A stretch of DNA of 16,096 bases from Alphaproteobacteria bacterium (GTDB lineage: Bacteria > Pseudomonadota > Alphaproteobacteria > CACIAM-22H2). Shown one piece after another: positions 1-8,450 of this stretch (position 1 is the stretch's first letter; the number at the start of each line of letters is the position of its first letter). A program made the position numbers and the translations under genes. The notes under the pieces were generated by a model, which ran no database searches, had not been told where the DNA came from, and saw only the letters and a list, made by a program, of their open reading frames with translations. The stretch spans positions 1-16,096 of the forward strand of contig VGEI01000035.1 of the NCBI GenBank assembly GCA_016869415.1. Reading direction: 5' to 3'.

Positions 1-1211
1 CGGCTGACGCCGCAGACCGGGTCCTCAAGCGGGGTGGCGACTTGCCGCCATTGCTCGGCATCCCGATCTCCGTCAAAGACCTGATCGAGGTGGCCGGCAT
101 GCCATGCCGGTACGGGTCGCGCACGATGGCGTCGTACGTCGCGCCGGCGGACTCCCCCAGCGTCGCGCGCTTGCGCGACGCTGGCGCCATCATTCTCGGC
201 AAGACAACCACCTCGGAGTTCGGCTATCGCGGCTACACGGAGAGCCTCGTCCATGGAGTGACGCGCAACTGTTGGGATCCCACCCGCACACCAGGCGGCT
301 CAAGCGGCGGCGCGGTTAGCTCCGTCGCAGCCGGCGTCACTCCCTTCGCCCTGGGTACCGACGGCGGCGGTTCGATCCGCGCCCCGTGTAGCCTCACAGG
401 ATTGACCGGGATCAAGCCGCAGTTCGGCCGGGTGCCTGTCCACCCGCCAAGCGCCACTCTCACCCTCGCCCATGTCGGGCCGATCGCGCGCAATGTTGCC
501 GACTGTGCCTCGTTGCTGGGATTCATCGCCGGGGCCGATCCCAAAGACTGGACCTCGCTGCAACCAACGCTTGGCACGTTGGACACGCGGCCGGCTGACC
601 TTCGCGGCCTGCGCATCGCGTTCAGCCCGACTTTGGGCTATGCGCGCGTCGACCCCGAGACGGCCGGAATCGTCGACGCCGCCGTCGCCCGTCTCGGCGT
701 CATGGAGCAGGTCGAGCGGGTCTGCGACGATCCCGCCGACATCTTGGCGGCGGAGTTCATTGGGGGATGCAGCGCCCGCCTCAACGACGCAGTCGAGCGC
801 GAACCGGAGCTCATCGATCCGCCCCTACGGGCGGCCATTCACGCGTTCAGGCAACAGCCGGTCGCCAAGTACGTGACCCTTCTGCGACAGCGGGCGCTCC
901 TCCGCGACCATCTGCGCACGTTCTTCGAGCGCTGGGATGCTCTGCTGACGCCGACCACGCCGACGCCGGCCTGGGAGATCGGCCATGGCGTGCCGCCCGG
1001 GCTGGAGGATGCCAAAGTATGGGTCTTCTTCACCTATCCTTTCAACCTGACCGGCCAACCCGCCGCGTCGATCAACTGCGGGTGGACCCGCGCCGGGCTG
1101 CCGGTGGGCCTGCAGGTCGTCGTCCGGGCCGGCGCCGAGGACCTGCTCATCCGCGTGCTTGCGGCCATTGAGACAGCATTGTCGGTCGAAAGCCGCCGCC
1201 CAGCGCTGTGA
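1..1211 (+). CDS. Amidase-signature family hydrolase, 5'-truncated by window edge
   Basis: This is a serine hydrolase of the amidase signature (AS) family, which cleaves C-N amide bonds with a Ser-cisSer-Lys triad. The reading frame is open to the left edge (codons from base 3), so the true start lies upstream. A TTG at 42 is in frame but falls inside the family's core, so it is unlikely to be the start. Counting from that TTG, I see the catalytic Lys in ISVKDL (residue 12), the Gly-Ser loop GGSSGG with the cis-Ser near residue 87, and the nucleophile Ser111 in GTDGGGSIRAP. The C-terminal FNLTGQPAASI and GLPVGLQVV motifs are also typical, so the visible part looks functional. It reads toward the regulator and transport operon but is separated from them by a scar of gene remnants. 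A role in the downstream pathway, such as releasing ammonia from an amide intermediate, is possible but unproven. The substrate cannot be told; AS enzymes include GatA and many catabolic amidases. Confidence 0.9.
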   Translation, partial: ADAADRVLKRGGDLPPLLGIPISVKDLIEVAGMPCRYGSRTMASYVAPADSPSVARLRDAGAIILGKTTTSEFGYRGYTESLVHGVTRNCWDPTRTPGGSSGGAVSSVAAGVTPFALGTDGGGSIRAPCSLTGLTGIKPQFGRVPVHPPSATLTLAHVGPIARNVADCASLLGFIAGADPKDWTSLQPTLGTLDTRPADLRGLRIAFSPTLGYARVDPETAGIVDAAVARLGVMEQVERVCDDPADILAAEFIGGCSARLNDAVEREPELIDPPLRAAIHAFRQQPVAKYVTLLRQRALLRDHLRTFFERWDALLTPTTPTPAWEIGHGVPPGLEDAKVWVFFTYPFNLTGQPAASINCGWTRAGLPVGLQVVVRAGAEDLLIRVLAAIETALSVESRRPAL

Positions 1212-1314
1212 CGGTCAAGCGGCGTGGCCGTTCGTCCTGGGCGGCATATATGGCGCTGCCCCGGAATTTCGAGTAGTCCTCCGGAGTGCTTGATCGACCC
1301 TCGTGCTCCAGGCC

Positions 1315-1383
1315 ATGACCGGCTGTGCCGCCCTGATCGTCGCGGCCGGGCGCGGGACGCGCGCCGGCGGCGATCCCCCAAAG
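1315..1383 (+). pseudogene. ispD / ispDF 5' remnant (cytidylyltransferase N-terminus)
   Basis: Starting at the ATG at 1315, about 23 codons read as the N-terminus of 2-C-methyl-D-erythritol 4-phosphate cytidylyltransferase (IspD, often fused as IspDF in alphaproteobacteria). The peptide includes CAALIVAAGRGTR followed by a Gly-Gly and PPK, which matches the CTP-binding loop of this family (AAGxGxR...PK). The match stops at the PPK, where the bases become the inverted end of a peptidase remnant. Only a scrap of the gene remains and it cannot be functional. The preceding stretch 1212-1314 contains no recognisable gene; the minus frame there is open but I could not identify it. Family membership rests on one short motif, so this is a moderate-confidence call. 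Confidence 0.5.
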
Positions 1384-1590
1384 GTAGTGACTTTCTCGCT
1401 CGACAAACTGGCGCGGCGTCTCCTTGGCCTGCCCGAGCAATTTCGCCTGCTGGTTACGAATCCATCCAAGCTTTGAGATGGCATAGGCGCGTGCTACCTC
1501 CAGGCGTGTCCCGGCAGGAGCGACCAGCGTGACGCGACCGCTCGGCGGATGCACCGACAGGTGGACGTGCTTGATGTCCTTGCGGATCAT
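1378..1590 (-). pseudogene. YgjP/SprT-like M48-type metallopeptidase, N-terminal remnant
   Basis: Read from the ATG at 1590 on the minus strand, about 70 codons match the start of the zinc-dependent YgjP-like (DUF45, M48-type) metallopeptidases often found beside type I restriction-modification genes. Recognisable pieces are MIRKDIKHVHLSVHPPSGRV, AISKLGWIRNQQAKL and ETPRQFVERESHYLWG. The family normally continues from this last motif into a domain carrying the HExxH zinc site. Here the match ends at the junction with the ispD remnant near 1378, so the catalytic domain is missing. The frame stays open further left but with unrelated sequence. I therefore call a truncated pseudogene. No restriction-modification genes lie in the window. 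Confidence 0.65.
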
Positions 1591-1610
1591 CGCCGGCCGT
1601 CTCAAACATC

Positions 1611-1638
1611 ATAAAGCTATATCAATATATCATTTGAT
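1611..1638. promoter_or_regulatory. AT-rich candidate promoter/operator upstream of the GntR gene
   Basis: This short AT-rich island stands out in otherwise GC-rich DNA. It contains two direct copies of TATATCA (1618-1624 and 1626-1632, one base apart) and an inverted repeat ATCAA (1621-1625) / TTGAT (1634-1638). It lies about 80 bases before the regulator's chosen start. Position and repeats fit a promoter with an autoregulatory GntR-type operator, but no clean -35/-10 pair can be assigned. It could instead be the old promoter of the divergent peptidase remnant. Confidence 0.35.
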
Positions 1639-1715
1639 CCCGCGCCGTGATACAAGGCGGAACCGGGGCGGGCGGGGGTGCTCGCTCGCGACCGGCAACG
1701 GCGGGCGGTTCGCGG

Positions 1716-2546
1716 ATGCGCACGGCGGCATTGACGACCCATTCGACACGAAGCCCGGCGCGGCTGAGGCGTGCTCTGGGGCGTCTCGACAGCCGGTTGC
1801 CGACCCCGCTCTACCATCAGATCTACGTTCTGCTGCGCGAACAGATTCTGGGCGGCATCTACGTCGACAACGATCTGGTCCCGACCGAGCAGGAACTGAC
1901 GCAGCGGTTCGGCGTTTCGCGCATCACGGCCAAGCGGGCGCTCGATGAGCTCGCCTCCGAGGGCCTGGTCGTGCGCCGCCGGGGCAAGGGCACTACGGTC
2001 GCTTCGCGCGTTGCCGTGCCGGCGGTGAGTGCCAACATCTCGGGTCTGATCGAGAACCTGCTGATGATGGGCCTCAAGACAAAGGTCGAGATCGTCGACT
2101 TCGCCTATGTCCCGGCCGCGGAGGAGGTGGCGCGGGCGCTCGATATGGCGGTCGGCGCCGAGGTGCAGCGCGCGGTCCGGGTGCGCGCCCTCGACGGCGT
2201 GCCGCTTTCGTACACGATCAGCCATGTGCCGGCGGCTCTCGGGCGCACCTACGGCCGCAAGGATCTGACGGCCAAGCCGCTGCTTGAGCTCCTGGAGCGC
2301 GCGGGCGTACTCATCGGCAGCGCCGATCAGTCGATCGGCGCGGTCCTGGCGGATACCATCGTGGCACCGCGCCTAGGTGTGCGAATCGGTGCACCGCTTC
2401 TGTCGGTGACGCGCACCGTCTTCGACCAGCACGGCAGGCCGGTGGAATACATCACCATCCTCTACCGGCCCGACCGCTATCGTTATCGGATGAAGCTGGC
2501 GCGCGTTCAGGGCTCGGCGACCAAGCTGTGGTCCGCCACCGACTGA
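1716..2546 (+). CDS. GntR-family (HutC/UTRA) transcriptional regulator
   Basis: This is a one-component DNA-binding regulator of the GntR superfamily, HutC subfamily, 276 aa. The winged helix-turn-helix spans about residues 29-95 (PLYHQIYVLLREQIL, then LVPTEQELTQRFGVSRITAK and GLVVRRRGKGT). A UTRA ligand-binding domain follows from about residue 110 to 265, including PVEYITILYRPDRYRY near the end. In this subfamily the UTRA domain binds a small molecule, often a substrate or intermediate of the regulated pathway, and releases DNA. I chose the ATG at 1716; an in-frame start at 1647 would add 23 low-complexity Gly/Ala/Arg residues with no family match. The gene lies 50 bases upstream of the ABC binding-protein gene and points the same way, so it is the likely controller of the operon. 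The AT-rich repeats near 1611-1638 are the candidate operator. Confidence 0.9.
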   Translation: MRTAALTTHSTRSPARLRRALGRLDSRLPTPLYHQIYVLLREQILGGIYVDNDLVPTEQELTQRFGVSRITAKRALDELASEGLVVRRRGKGTTVASRVAVPAVSANISGLIENLLMMGLKTKVEIVDFAYVPAAEEVARALDMAVGAEVQRAVRVRALDGVPLSYTISHVPAALGRTYGRKDLTAKPLLELLERAGVLIGSADQSIGAVLADTIVAPRLGVRIGAPLLSVTRTVFDQHGRPVEYITILYRPDRYRYRMKLARVQGSATKLWSATD

Positions 2547-2596
2547 CGGACGAGATTGAGTTTGACGACGGACAACCTGCAACAGAGGAGAAGGCT

Positions 2597-3832
2597 ATGA
2601 CCAGGAAAGACAGTTCGCTTTCACGCCGCCATGTGCTGGCGGGGGCCGCGGCCGGTGCGGCCGTCGGCAGTCTCGGCCTCCCGGCGATCCTCGGTGCGCA
2701 GCCGGCCGCGATCAAGGTAGGCATCCTGCACCCGGTGACCGGGCCGCTCAGCTACTCGGGCACGCAGGCCCGTGCCGGCGCCCAGATGGCGATCGAGGAG
2801 ATCAACGCGGCCGGCGGCATCAAGTCCATGGGCGGCGCCCGGCTCGAAGCGCTTCTGGCCGACGCCCAGTCGCGCCCCGACGTGGGCGCGGCGGAGGTCG
2901 AGAAACTCAATGAGGCCGGGGCGGCGGCCATCGTCGGGCCCTTTGCCAGCGGTATCGCCCTGGCCACCACGCAGGCAGCCGCGCGCCACGGCATTCCGCA
3001 CATCGTCGATGTTGGCGTCGTCGACCAGGTAGTGACCCGCGGGTTGGCCAACACCTTCCGTTTCGGGCCGGGCCTCAAGACCATCGTCGACACGGCCATC
3101 GGCAACCTAATCAAGATCAACGAGGGTGCCGGCAAGCCGGCACGCACCGTGATGATCGTGCACGAGGAATCGGCGTTCGGCTCGGGCATGGCTACGACGC
3201 TCAACGCCGAGCTGCCCAAGCACGGCTTCGAGATCGTCGAGACGATCAAGCACGCCAACCCGACGCGCGACTTCTCCAACATCGTGCTGCGCGTCCAAGC
3301 CCGCAAGCCTGACCTGCTGATCCCGTCGAATTACTACGACGAGTACGTGCTTTTTGCCCGCGCCCTGCAGCAGCAGCGCGTGGCGCCCAAGGCGATCTAT
3401 TCGATCCTCGGCGGCGGCGCTTCCAGCTACAAGTTCCTCAAGGAGTTCCCGCAGGCGGCGTCCTACGTGATGGACTGCAATCACTGGTTCGACCCACGCA
3501 AGGCCCAGGCGCTGGCCCTCAAGGAGAAGACGGAGAAGCGCAACCTCTTCTTCACCTACGAGGTTTTCCTAAACTACTCCTGCGTCTATCTGCTCGCCGA
3601 CGCCCTCGAGCGCGCCGGCAACGCGCGCCGCGACGCCATCACCGCGGCGCTGGCCGCCAGCACCCTCGACAGGCACGTGATGCCCTACGGTCCCACGCGC
3701 TTCGTCAACGGCCAGAACACGGGCGCACAGCCCGTGACCACGCAAATTCTCGACCGCGACATCAAGGTGATCTTCCCGCTGGCCTTCGCTTCGGGGAACG
3801 TCGTCTACCCGATACCCGAGCGGCTTGGCTGA
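2597..3832 (+). CDS. ABC transporter periplasmic binding protein, LivJ/HAAT type, Tat-like signal
   Basis: This is the solute-binding protein of a branched-chain-amino-acid/amide (HAAT) ABC importer, type I periplasmic fold (Peripla_BP_6), 411 aa. The start at 2597 is fixed by a strong Shine-Dalgarno (AGAGGAGAAGG ending at 2594) and by the signal peptide that follows. The N-terminus has a twin-arginine motif (SRRHVL, residues 9-14), an Ala/Gly-rich hydrophobic stretch and a probable cleavage site near residues 33-35. The mature domain opens with IKVGILHPVTGPLSYSG and has IVGPFASGIALATTQAAARH, both typical of the family. It captures the substrate in the periplasm for the LivHM/GF complex encoded downstream. 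Family members bind Leu/Ile/Val, urea, short amides or aromatic acids, so the ligand is not determined here; the enzymes downstream suggest a cyclic amide or imide rather than an amino acid. Confidence 0.93.
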   Translation: MTRKDSSLSRRHVLAGAAAGAAVGSLGLPAILGAQPAAIKVGILHPVTGPLSYSGTQARAGAQMAIEEINAAGGIKSMGGARLEALLADAQSRPDVGAAEVEKLNEAGAAAIVGPFASGIALATTQAAARHGIPHIVDVGVVDQVVTRGLANTFRFGPGLKTIVDTAIGNLIKINEGAGKPARTVMIVHEESAFGSGMATTLNAELPKHGFEIVETIKHANPTRDFSNIVLRVQARKPDLLIPSNYYDEYVLFARALQQQRVAPKAIYSILGGGASSYKFLKEFPQAASYVMDCNHWFDPRKAQALALKEKTEKRNLFFTYEVFLNYSCVYLLADALERAGNARRDAITAALAASTLDRHVMPYGPTRFVNGQNTGAQPVTTQILDRDIKVIFPLAFASGNVVYPIPERLG

Positions 3833-3842
3833 TCGGGCTCTG

Positions 3843-3868
3843 CCGGGCGGGGCTTCGGCCCCGCCCGG
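3843..3868 (+). terminator. GC-rich stem-loop with UUCG loop after the binding-protein gene
   Basis: A perfect 11-bp stem (CCGGGCGGGGC / GCCCCGCCCGG) closes on a TTCG tetraloop, which is very stable in RNA. It sits 11 bases past the binding-protein stop and 12 bases before the livH-like start. No T-run follows, so it is unlikely to be an efficient intrinsic terminator. Stem-loops here commonly attenuate transcription or protect the upstream message, giving more binding protein than permease. That role is inferred. Confidence 0.6.
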
Positions 3869-3880
3869 TCATCACGCACG

Positions 3881-4753
3881 ATGCTCGATCCCATCATCCT
3901 TCTGCCCGCCGCAATCAACGGCCTCACCATGGGGGCGGTCTACGCGCTCGTGGCGCTCGGCCTGACGCTGATCTACGGCGTGCTGCACATCATCAACTTC
4001 GCCCATGGCAGCCTGCTCATGGTCGGGCTCTACGGCGCTTTCTTCCTGCATCGCGCGGGCCTCGATCCGTACCTGGCGCTCGTCGTGATGGTGCCGGCCC
4101 TGTTCTTCACCGGCTACGCGCTGCAATGGAGCGTCATCGGCAAGGCCAGCCATGGCAGCGACCAGAACATCCTGCTGGTGACGCTGGGGGCCTCGATCGT
4201 CATCGAGAATCTGGCGCTCTACTTCTTCAGCGCCGACACCCGCACCATCGATACGCCCTATTCCTTCGAGATGATCGACCTCGGCGTGGCGCTGGTGCCG
4301 CTGCCGCGAGTCATTGCCTTCGCCGCGGCGCTGGTGCTGGCGGCGGTGCTGTGGTTCCTCATCGCGCGCACCGACCTCGGCCGGGCGATCCGGGCGGTCG
4401 CCAAGGAACGTCAGGGGGCGCGGCTGGTCGGTATCGATGTCGATCACATCTTCGCCATGAGCTTCGGCATCGGCACGGCCTGTCTGGGCGCGGCGGCCTG
4501 CCTGCTGCTGCCCATGTTCTACGTGTCGCCCCATGTCGGGCACGTCTTCGTTCTCGTGGCTTTCACCGTGGTGGTGCTGGGCGGCATGGGCAGTTTCAGC
4601 GGCGCGCTGATCGGCGGGCTGCTGATCGGCGTCACCGAATCGCTGGGTGGTCTGCTGCTGGGCGAGTCCCTCGGACAGATGGGCATCTTCCTGATCTTCA
4701 TCGCCACCCTGATGTTCCGGCCCAGCGGCCTGTTCGGGAGCCGTCTCAGTTGA
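3881..4753 (+). CDS. ABC transporter permease, LivH type
   Basis: This is an inner-membrane permease of the branched-chain-amino-acid type ABC importer, 290 aa, strongly hydrophobic with about eight predicted membrane segments. Family landmarks are the N-terminal NGLTMGAVYALVALGLTLIY and GVLHIINFAHGSLLM, and the later VVVLGGMGSFSGALIGGLLI loop, where the coupling contact with the ATPases is made. It pairs with the LivM-type subunit to form the channel. The start at 3881 lies 12 bases after a stable stem-loop and has no clear Shine-Dalgarno, so translation may be weaker than for the binding protein. The stop overlaps the TTG start of the next gene (TTGA). Length and motifs are ordinary for the family. 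Confidence 0.93.
   Translation: MLDPIILLPAAINGLTMGAVYALVALGLTLIYGVLHIINFAHGSLLMVGLYGAFFLHRAGLDPYLALVVMVPALFFTGYALQWSVIGKASHGSDQNILLVTLGASIVIENLALYFFSADTRTIDTPYSFEMIDLGVALVPLPRVIAFAAALVLAAVLWFLIARTDLGRAIRAVAKERQGARLVGIDVDHIFAMSFGIGTACLGAAACLLLPMFYVSPHVGHVFVLVAFTVVVLGGMGSFSGALIGGLLIGVTESLGGLLLGESLGQMGIFLIFIATLMFRPSGLFGSRLS
4736..4740 (+). promoter_or_regulatory. Ribosome binding site supporting the TTG start of the LivM-type gene
   Basis: GGGAG at 4736-4740 lies nine bases before the TTG at 4750 and thus at normal spacing. The alternative ATG at 4768 would put it 27 bases away, so the site favours TTG, which overlaps the preceding stop as TTGA. Confidence 0.5.
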
Positions 4754-5712
4754 ACGCCCGCCTCGTCATGGCCGCCGGCCTGGCCGCCGCTCTCGCGGTG
4801 CCGTACCTCGTGCGCTCCGATTTCTGGCTTGGCTTCCTGATCACCGTGCTGCTCTTCGCCGTCATGGGCATGGCCTGGAACATCCTCGGTGGCTATGCCG
4901 GCCAGTTCTCCTTCGGCCACGCGGCGTTCTTCGGCACCGGGGCGTACGCCGCCGCGGTGCTGCATATCGGCTTCGGTCTCAATCCCTGGCTTGGCCTGGC
5001 CGTGGCGGCGCTGGCCGGCGGTCTTGTCGCCCTGGTCATCGGCTATCTCAGCTTTCGCTACGGGTTGCGCGGATCGTATTTCGCTCTGATCACCCTCGCC
5101 TTTGCCGAGGTGCTGCGCATCCTGGCGAATTGGGCCGAGTTCACCGGTGGCGGCGTCGGCCTTTACGTGCCGCTCAAGGTCGGGATCGCTAACCTGCAGT
5201 TCTCCGGCAAGACCGGCTACTACTATGTCGCGCTGGGTTTTGCCGTGCTGTCGCTGGCGGTCGGCTGGGCGCTGGAGCACTCGCGTCTGGGCGCGCAGTT
5301 GATGGCCATCCGCGAGAACGAGGACGCGGCCCAGGCCCTGGGCGTCGACACCTTTGCCTGCAAGCTCAAGGCTATCGCCCTCTCCGGAGCGTTGACCGGC
5401 ATCGGCGGTGGCTTCTACACGCACTATTACCTCTATATCGATCCGGGGATCGCCTACGGACCCGGCGTTTCGGTGGAGATCCTCCTGGTTCCGATCATCG
5501 GCGGGCTGGGCACGGTGTTCGGGCCGCTGCTCGGCTCGGCGGTGCTGCACGGAGCCGGCGAGCTGGCGCGGCGCCTGATGGGCGACGCGCCCGGGCTGAA
5601 TCTCATCTTCTACGGCGTGCTGCTGATCGTCATGGTGCGCTTCATGCCGGAAGGGCTCATGGGTCTCGTATGGCGTCTGCGTCACCGGTGGAGGCGCGTG
5701 GCCGATGCTTGA
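4750..5712 (+). CDS. ABC transporter permease, LivM type
   Basis: This is the second inner-membrane permease of the importer, 320 aa from TTG at 4750 (314 aa if ATG 4768 is used). Landmarks are NILGGYAGQFSFGHAAFFG near the N-terminus, RGSYFALITLAFAEVLRI, MAIRENEDAAQALGVD (cytoplasmic coupling segment) and the C-terminal PIIGGLGTVFGPLLG. Charged residues crowd the last 15 positions, as expected for a cytoplasmic tail. I chose TTG because it overlaps the upstream stop and has GGGAG at good spacing. The 3' end overlaps the next ATG by 8 bases, giving translational coupling to the ATPase. The longer upstream open frame is a shadow of livH. Confidence 0.92.
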   Translation: MNARLVMAAGLAAALAVPYLVRSDFWLGFLITVLLFAVMGMAWNILGGYAGQFSFGHAAFFGTGAYAAAVLHIGFGLNPWLGLAVAALAGGLVALVIGYLSFRYGLRGSYFALITLAFAEVLRILANWAEFTGGGVGLYVPLKVGIANLQFSGKTGYYYVALGFAVLSLAVGWALEHSRLGAQLMAIRENEDAAQALGVDTFACKLKAIALSGALTGIGGGFYTHYYLYIDPGIAYGPGVSVEILLVPIIGGLGTVFGPLLGSAVLHGAGELARRLMGDAPGLNLIFYGVLLIVMVRFMPEGLMGLVWRLRHRWRRVADA

Positions 5713-6450
5713 GGTCAGCGGCCTCACCCGGCGCTTCGGCGGCCTGCTTGCGGTGGCCGACGCCTCGCTGCACGTGCCGGCCGGCAGCATCGTGGCGCTG
5801 GTCGGGCCGAACGGCGCCGGCAAGACCACGCTGTTCGCAATGATCTCGGGCTTTGTCCCGTCCGACAGCGGCAAGGTCGTGTTCGCGGGCGAGGATGTGA
5901 CCGGGCTTGGGCCCCATGTGATCTGCGCACGGGGCTTGGTACGCACCTTCCAGGTTGTACAGCCCTTCGGCCGCCTGTCGGTGCGCGAGAATGTCGCTGT
6001 CGGCACTCATCTGCGTGTCGCCGATCGCCGCGAGGCCCTGGCGCGGGCCACGGCGGTGGCCGAGCGGGTCGGGATGGGCCATCTCCTCGATCGCCCGGCG
6101 CAGGCGCTGACGGTCGCCGGCCGCAAACGGCTTGAGCTGGCCCGGGCCCTGGCCACGGAGCCACGCCTGCTGCTGCTCGACGAAGTCATGGCCGGGCTCA
6201 ACCCGACCGAGATGACGGAGATGATCCGCATCGTGCGTGGCATTCGCGACGGTGGGGTGACGGTGTTCCTGATCGAGCACGTCATGCAGGCCGTCGCCAG
6301 CCTGGCCGAGCGGGTGCATGTGCTGAACCAGGGCCGGCTGATCGCCGAAGGGGCGCCGGCCGAGATCGCGCGCATGCCCGAGGTCGTCGAGGCCTATCTC
6401 GGGCATGGCGTGGCCGAGCGGATGACGGCACAGGCCGCGGGCGGCGCGCG

Positions 6451-6454
<4 letters not shown>
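5705..6454 (+). CDS. ABC transporter ATP-binding protein, LivG type
   Basis: This is a cytoplasmic ATPase subunit of the importer, 249 aa. Walker A is GPNGAGKTT (about residues 36-44), Walker B is LLLLDEVMAGL, and the switch His lies in FLIEHVM. The signature region reads ALTVAGRKRLELARAL, where a canonical LSGGQ would sit; Gly is kept but the core is degenerate. Variants of this form occur in LivG-type proteins, so I do not take it as loss of function. RTFQVVQPFGRLSVRENV is the typical Q-loop region. It heterodimerises with the LivF-type protein next door. The start overlaps the LivM-type stop, and its own stop shares GTGA with the following gene. Confidence 0.92.
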
Positions 6455-7167
<713 letters not shown>

Positions 7168-7169
7168 CC

Positions 7170-8450
7170 ATGGGTCGCACGCTTGCCGAGAAGATCATCG
7201 CCCGCGCCGCCGGACGATCGTCTGTCGAACCCGGTGAGATCGTCACCTGCAAGGTCGACCTCGCCATGGTTCACGATTCGAGCGGGCCGCGCCGCCACAA
7301 GGCGATGCTGAACCAGCTCGGCGCCAAGCCGTGGGACGTGAGCCGCATCGTCGTGGTCACCGACCACTACGTCCCGGCCTTCGACGCCGATAGTGCCGCG
7401 ATTCTCGACCTCACCCGAAAATGGGTGCGCGACGAGGGTGTGGCCAACTTCTACGACATGCAGGGTATCTGTCACGTGATCTTGCCCGAGCGCGGCCATT
7501 TGCGGCCGGGCATCTTCGCCGTCGGCGGCGACTCGCATTCGCCCATGGCGGGCGCCTGGGGCTGCTTCATGTTTGGTATCGGCGCCACGGAGATGTGCGG
7601 CGTGCTGGTCACCGGCGATATCTGGCTCAAGGTGCCGCCGACCCATCAGGTGCGCTGGGCTGGGCGGCTGGGCGAAGGACTGGCGGCGAAGGACATCATG
7701 CTGACGCTGTGCCGCGAGATGGGGCTCGGCACGGTCCGGTACGGCGTGGTCGAGTATGTCGGCCCGGCGATCGCGGCGCTGTCCATGCCCGAGCGCATGG
7801 TGCTGACCAACATGTCGGCCGAGCTCGGCGCCCAGACCGGACTCATCGCCCCGGACCAGACCACGGTCGAGGCGCTGGCCGCGGCCGGTGTCATTGTGTC
7901 CGATGCACTGTCGTGGCAAAGCGACGCCGACGCGGCCTTCGCCAAGGTCTGGGACTTCGACGCCAGCCGGCTGGAGCCGCAGGTGGCAGCGCCGCATTCG
8001 CCCGAGAATGCGGCGCCGGTCGGCGACTATCCCGGAGTCAAGATCGACCAGTGCTATATCGGCGCCTGCACGGGCGCCAAGCTCGACGACCTACGCATGG
8101 CTGCTTCCATTCTGCGCGGCCGCACGGTGGCGCGCGGCACGCGGCTGCTGGTGGCGCCAGCGTCGCAGCGTATCCTCGCCGCGGCGGCGGCCGACGGCAC
8201 GCTCGCGGCATTGACCGCGGCGGGCGCCATCCTCATGCCGTCCGGCTGCGGGGCCTGCGCCGGGTATGGCGCCGGAGTGCTGGCCGAGGGTGAGGTATGC
8301 CTCTCATCAACCGCCCGCAACTTCAAGGGCCGCATGGGGCATCCCGGCTCATCGGTCTATCTCGGCTCGCCCTATACGGTGGCGGCCTCGGCCGTCACCG
8401 GCCGGATCACCGATCCACGGCCGCAGCTGGCGGAGAAGGTTGCCGCATGA
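7170..8450 (+). CDS. Aconitase-fold dehydratase large subunit (LeuC/DmdA-like)
   Basis: This is the 4Fe-4S large subunit of a two-part hydro-lyase of the aconitase superfamily, 426 aa. The cluster cysteines are visible: C300 in YIGACTG and C360/C363 in SGCGACAG. Catalytic-core motifs include VTDHYVP (H66), GGDSHSPMAGAWG (D121, H123) and SSTARNFKGRMG (R383, R388). It is shorter than bacterial LeuC (about 466 aa) and nearer the short LeuC-like group that includes archaeal isopropylmalate isomerase, homoaconitase and DmdA. No leuB or leuA lies nearby. Instead the small subunit and a PEP-mutase/isocitrate-lyase family lyase follow, the arrangement expected for 2,3-dimethylmalate dehydratase plus lyase. 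I infer reversible hydration of a maleate-type diacid to a substituted malate. Isopropylmalate isomerase remains possible on sequence alone. The 3' end overlaps the next gene (ATGA). Confidence 0.88.
   Translation: MGRTLAEKIIARAAGRSSVEPGEIVTCKVDLAMVHDSSGPRRHKAMLNQLGAKPWDVSRIVVVTDHYVPAFDADSAAILDLTRKWVRDEGVANFYDMQGICHVILPERGHLRPGIFAVGGDSHSPMAGAWGCFMFGIGATEMCGVLVTGDIWLKVPPTHQVRWAGRLGEGLAAKDIMLTLCREMGLGTVRYGVVEYVGPAIAALSMPERMVLTNMSAELGAQTGLIAPDQTTVEALAAAGVIVSDALSWQSDADAAFAKVWDFDASRLEPQVAAPHSPENAAPVGDYPGVKIDQCYIGACTGAKLDDLRMAASILRGRTVARGTRLLVAPASQRILAAAAADGTLAALTAAGAILMPSGCGACAGYGAGVLAEGEVCLSSTARNFKGRMGHPGSSVYLGSPYTVAASAVTGRITDPRPQLAEKVAA

Noticed and set aside
2562..2590. TTGACG resembling a -35 box before the binding-protein gene
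   Set aside because: A -10 at normal spacing would fall on the Shine-Dalgarno, leaving no room for a transcript leader; unlikely promoter.
4126..4749. Upstream extension of the LivM-type frame
   Set aside because: Arg/His/Ala-rich sequence overlapping LivH in another frame; the family match begins just after TTG 4750, which has a ribosome site.
4519..6006. 495-codon minus-strand open frame across the LivM-type gene
   Set aside because: It lies opposite membrane-protein and ATPase genes with clear family motifs, is rich in Arg/Gln/His/Pro, and has no recognisable domain. Such frames arise from high GC content.
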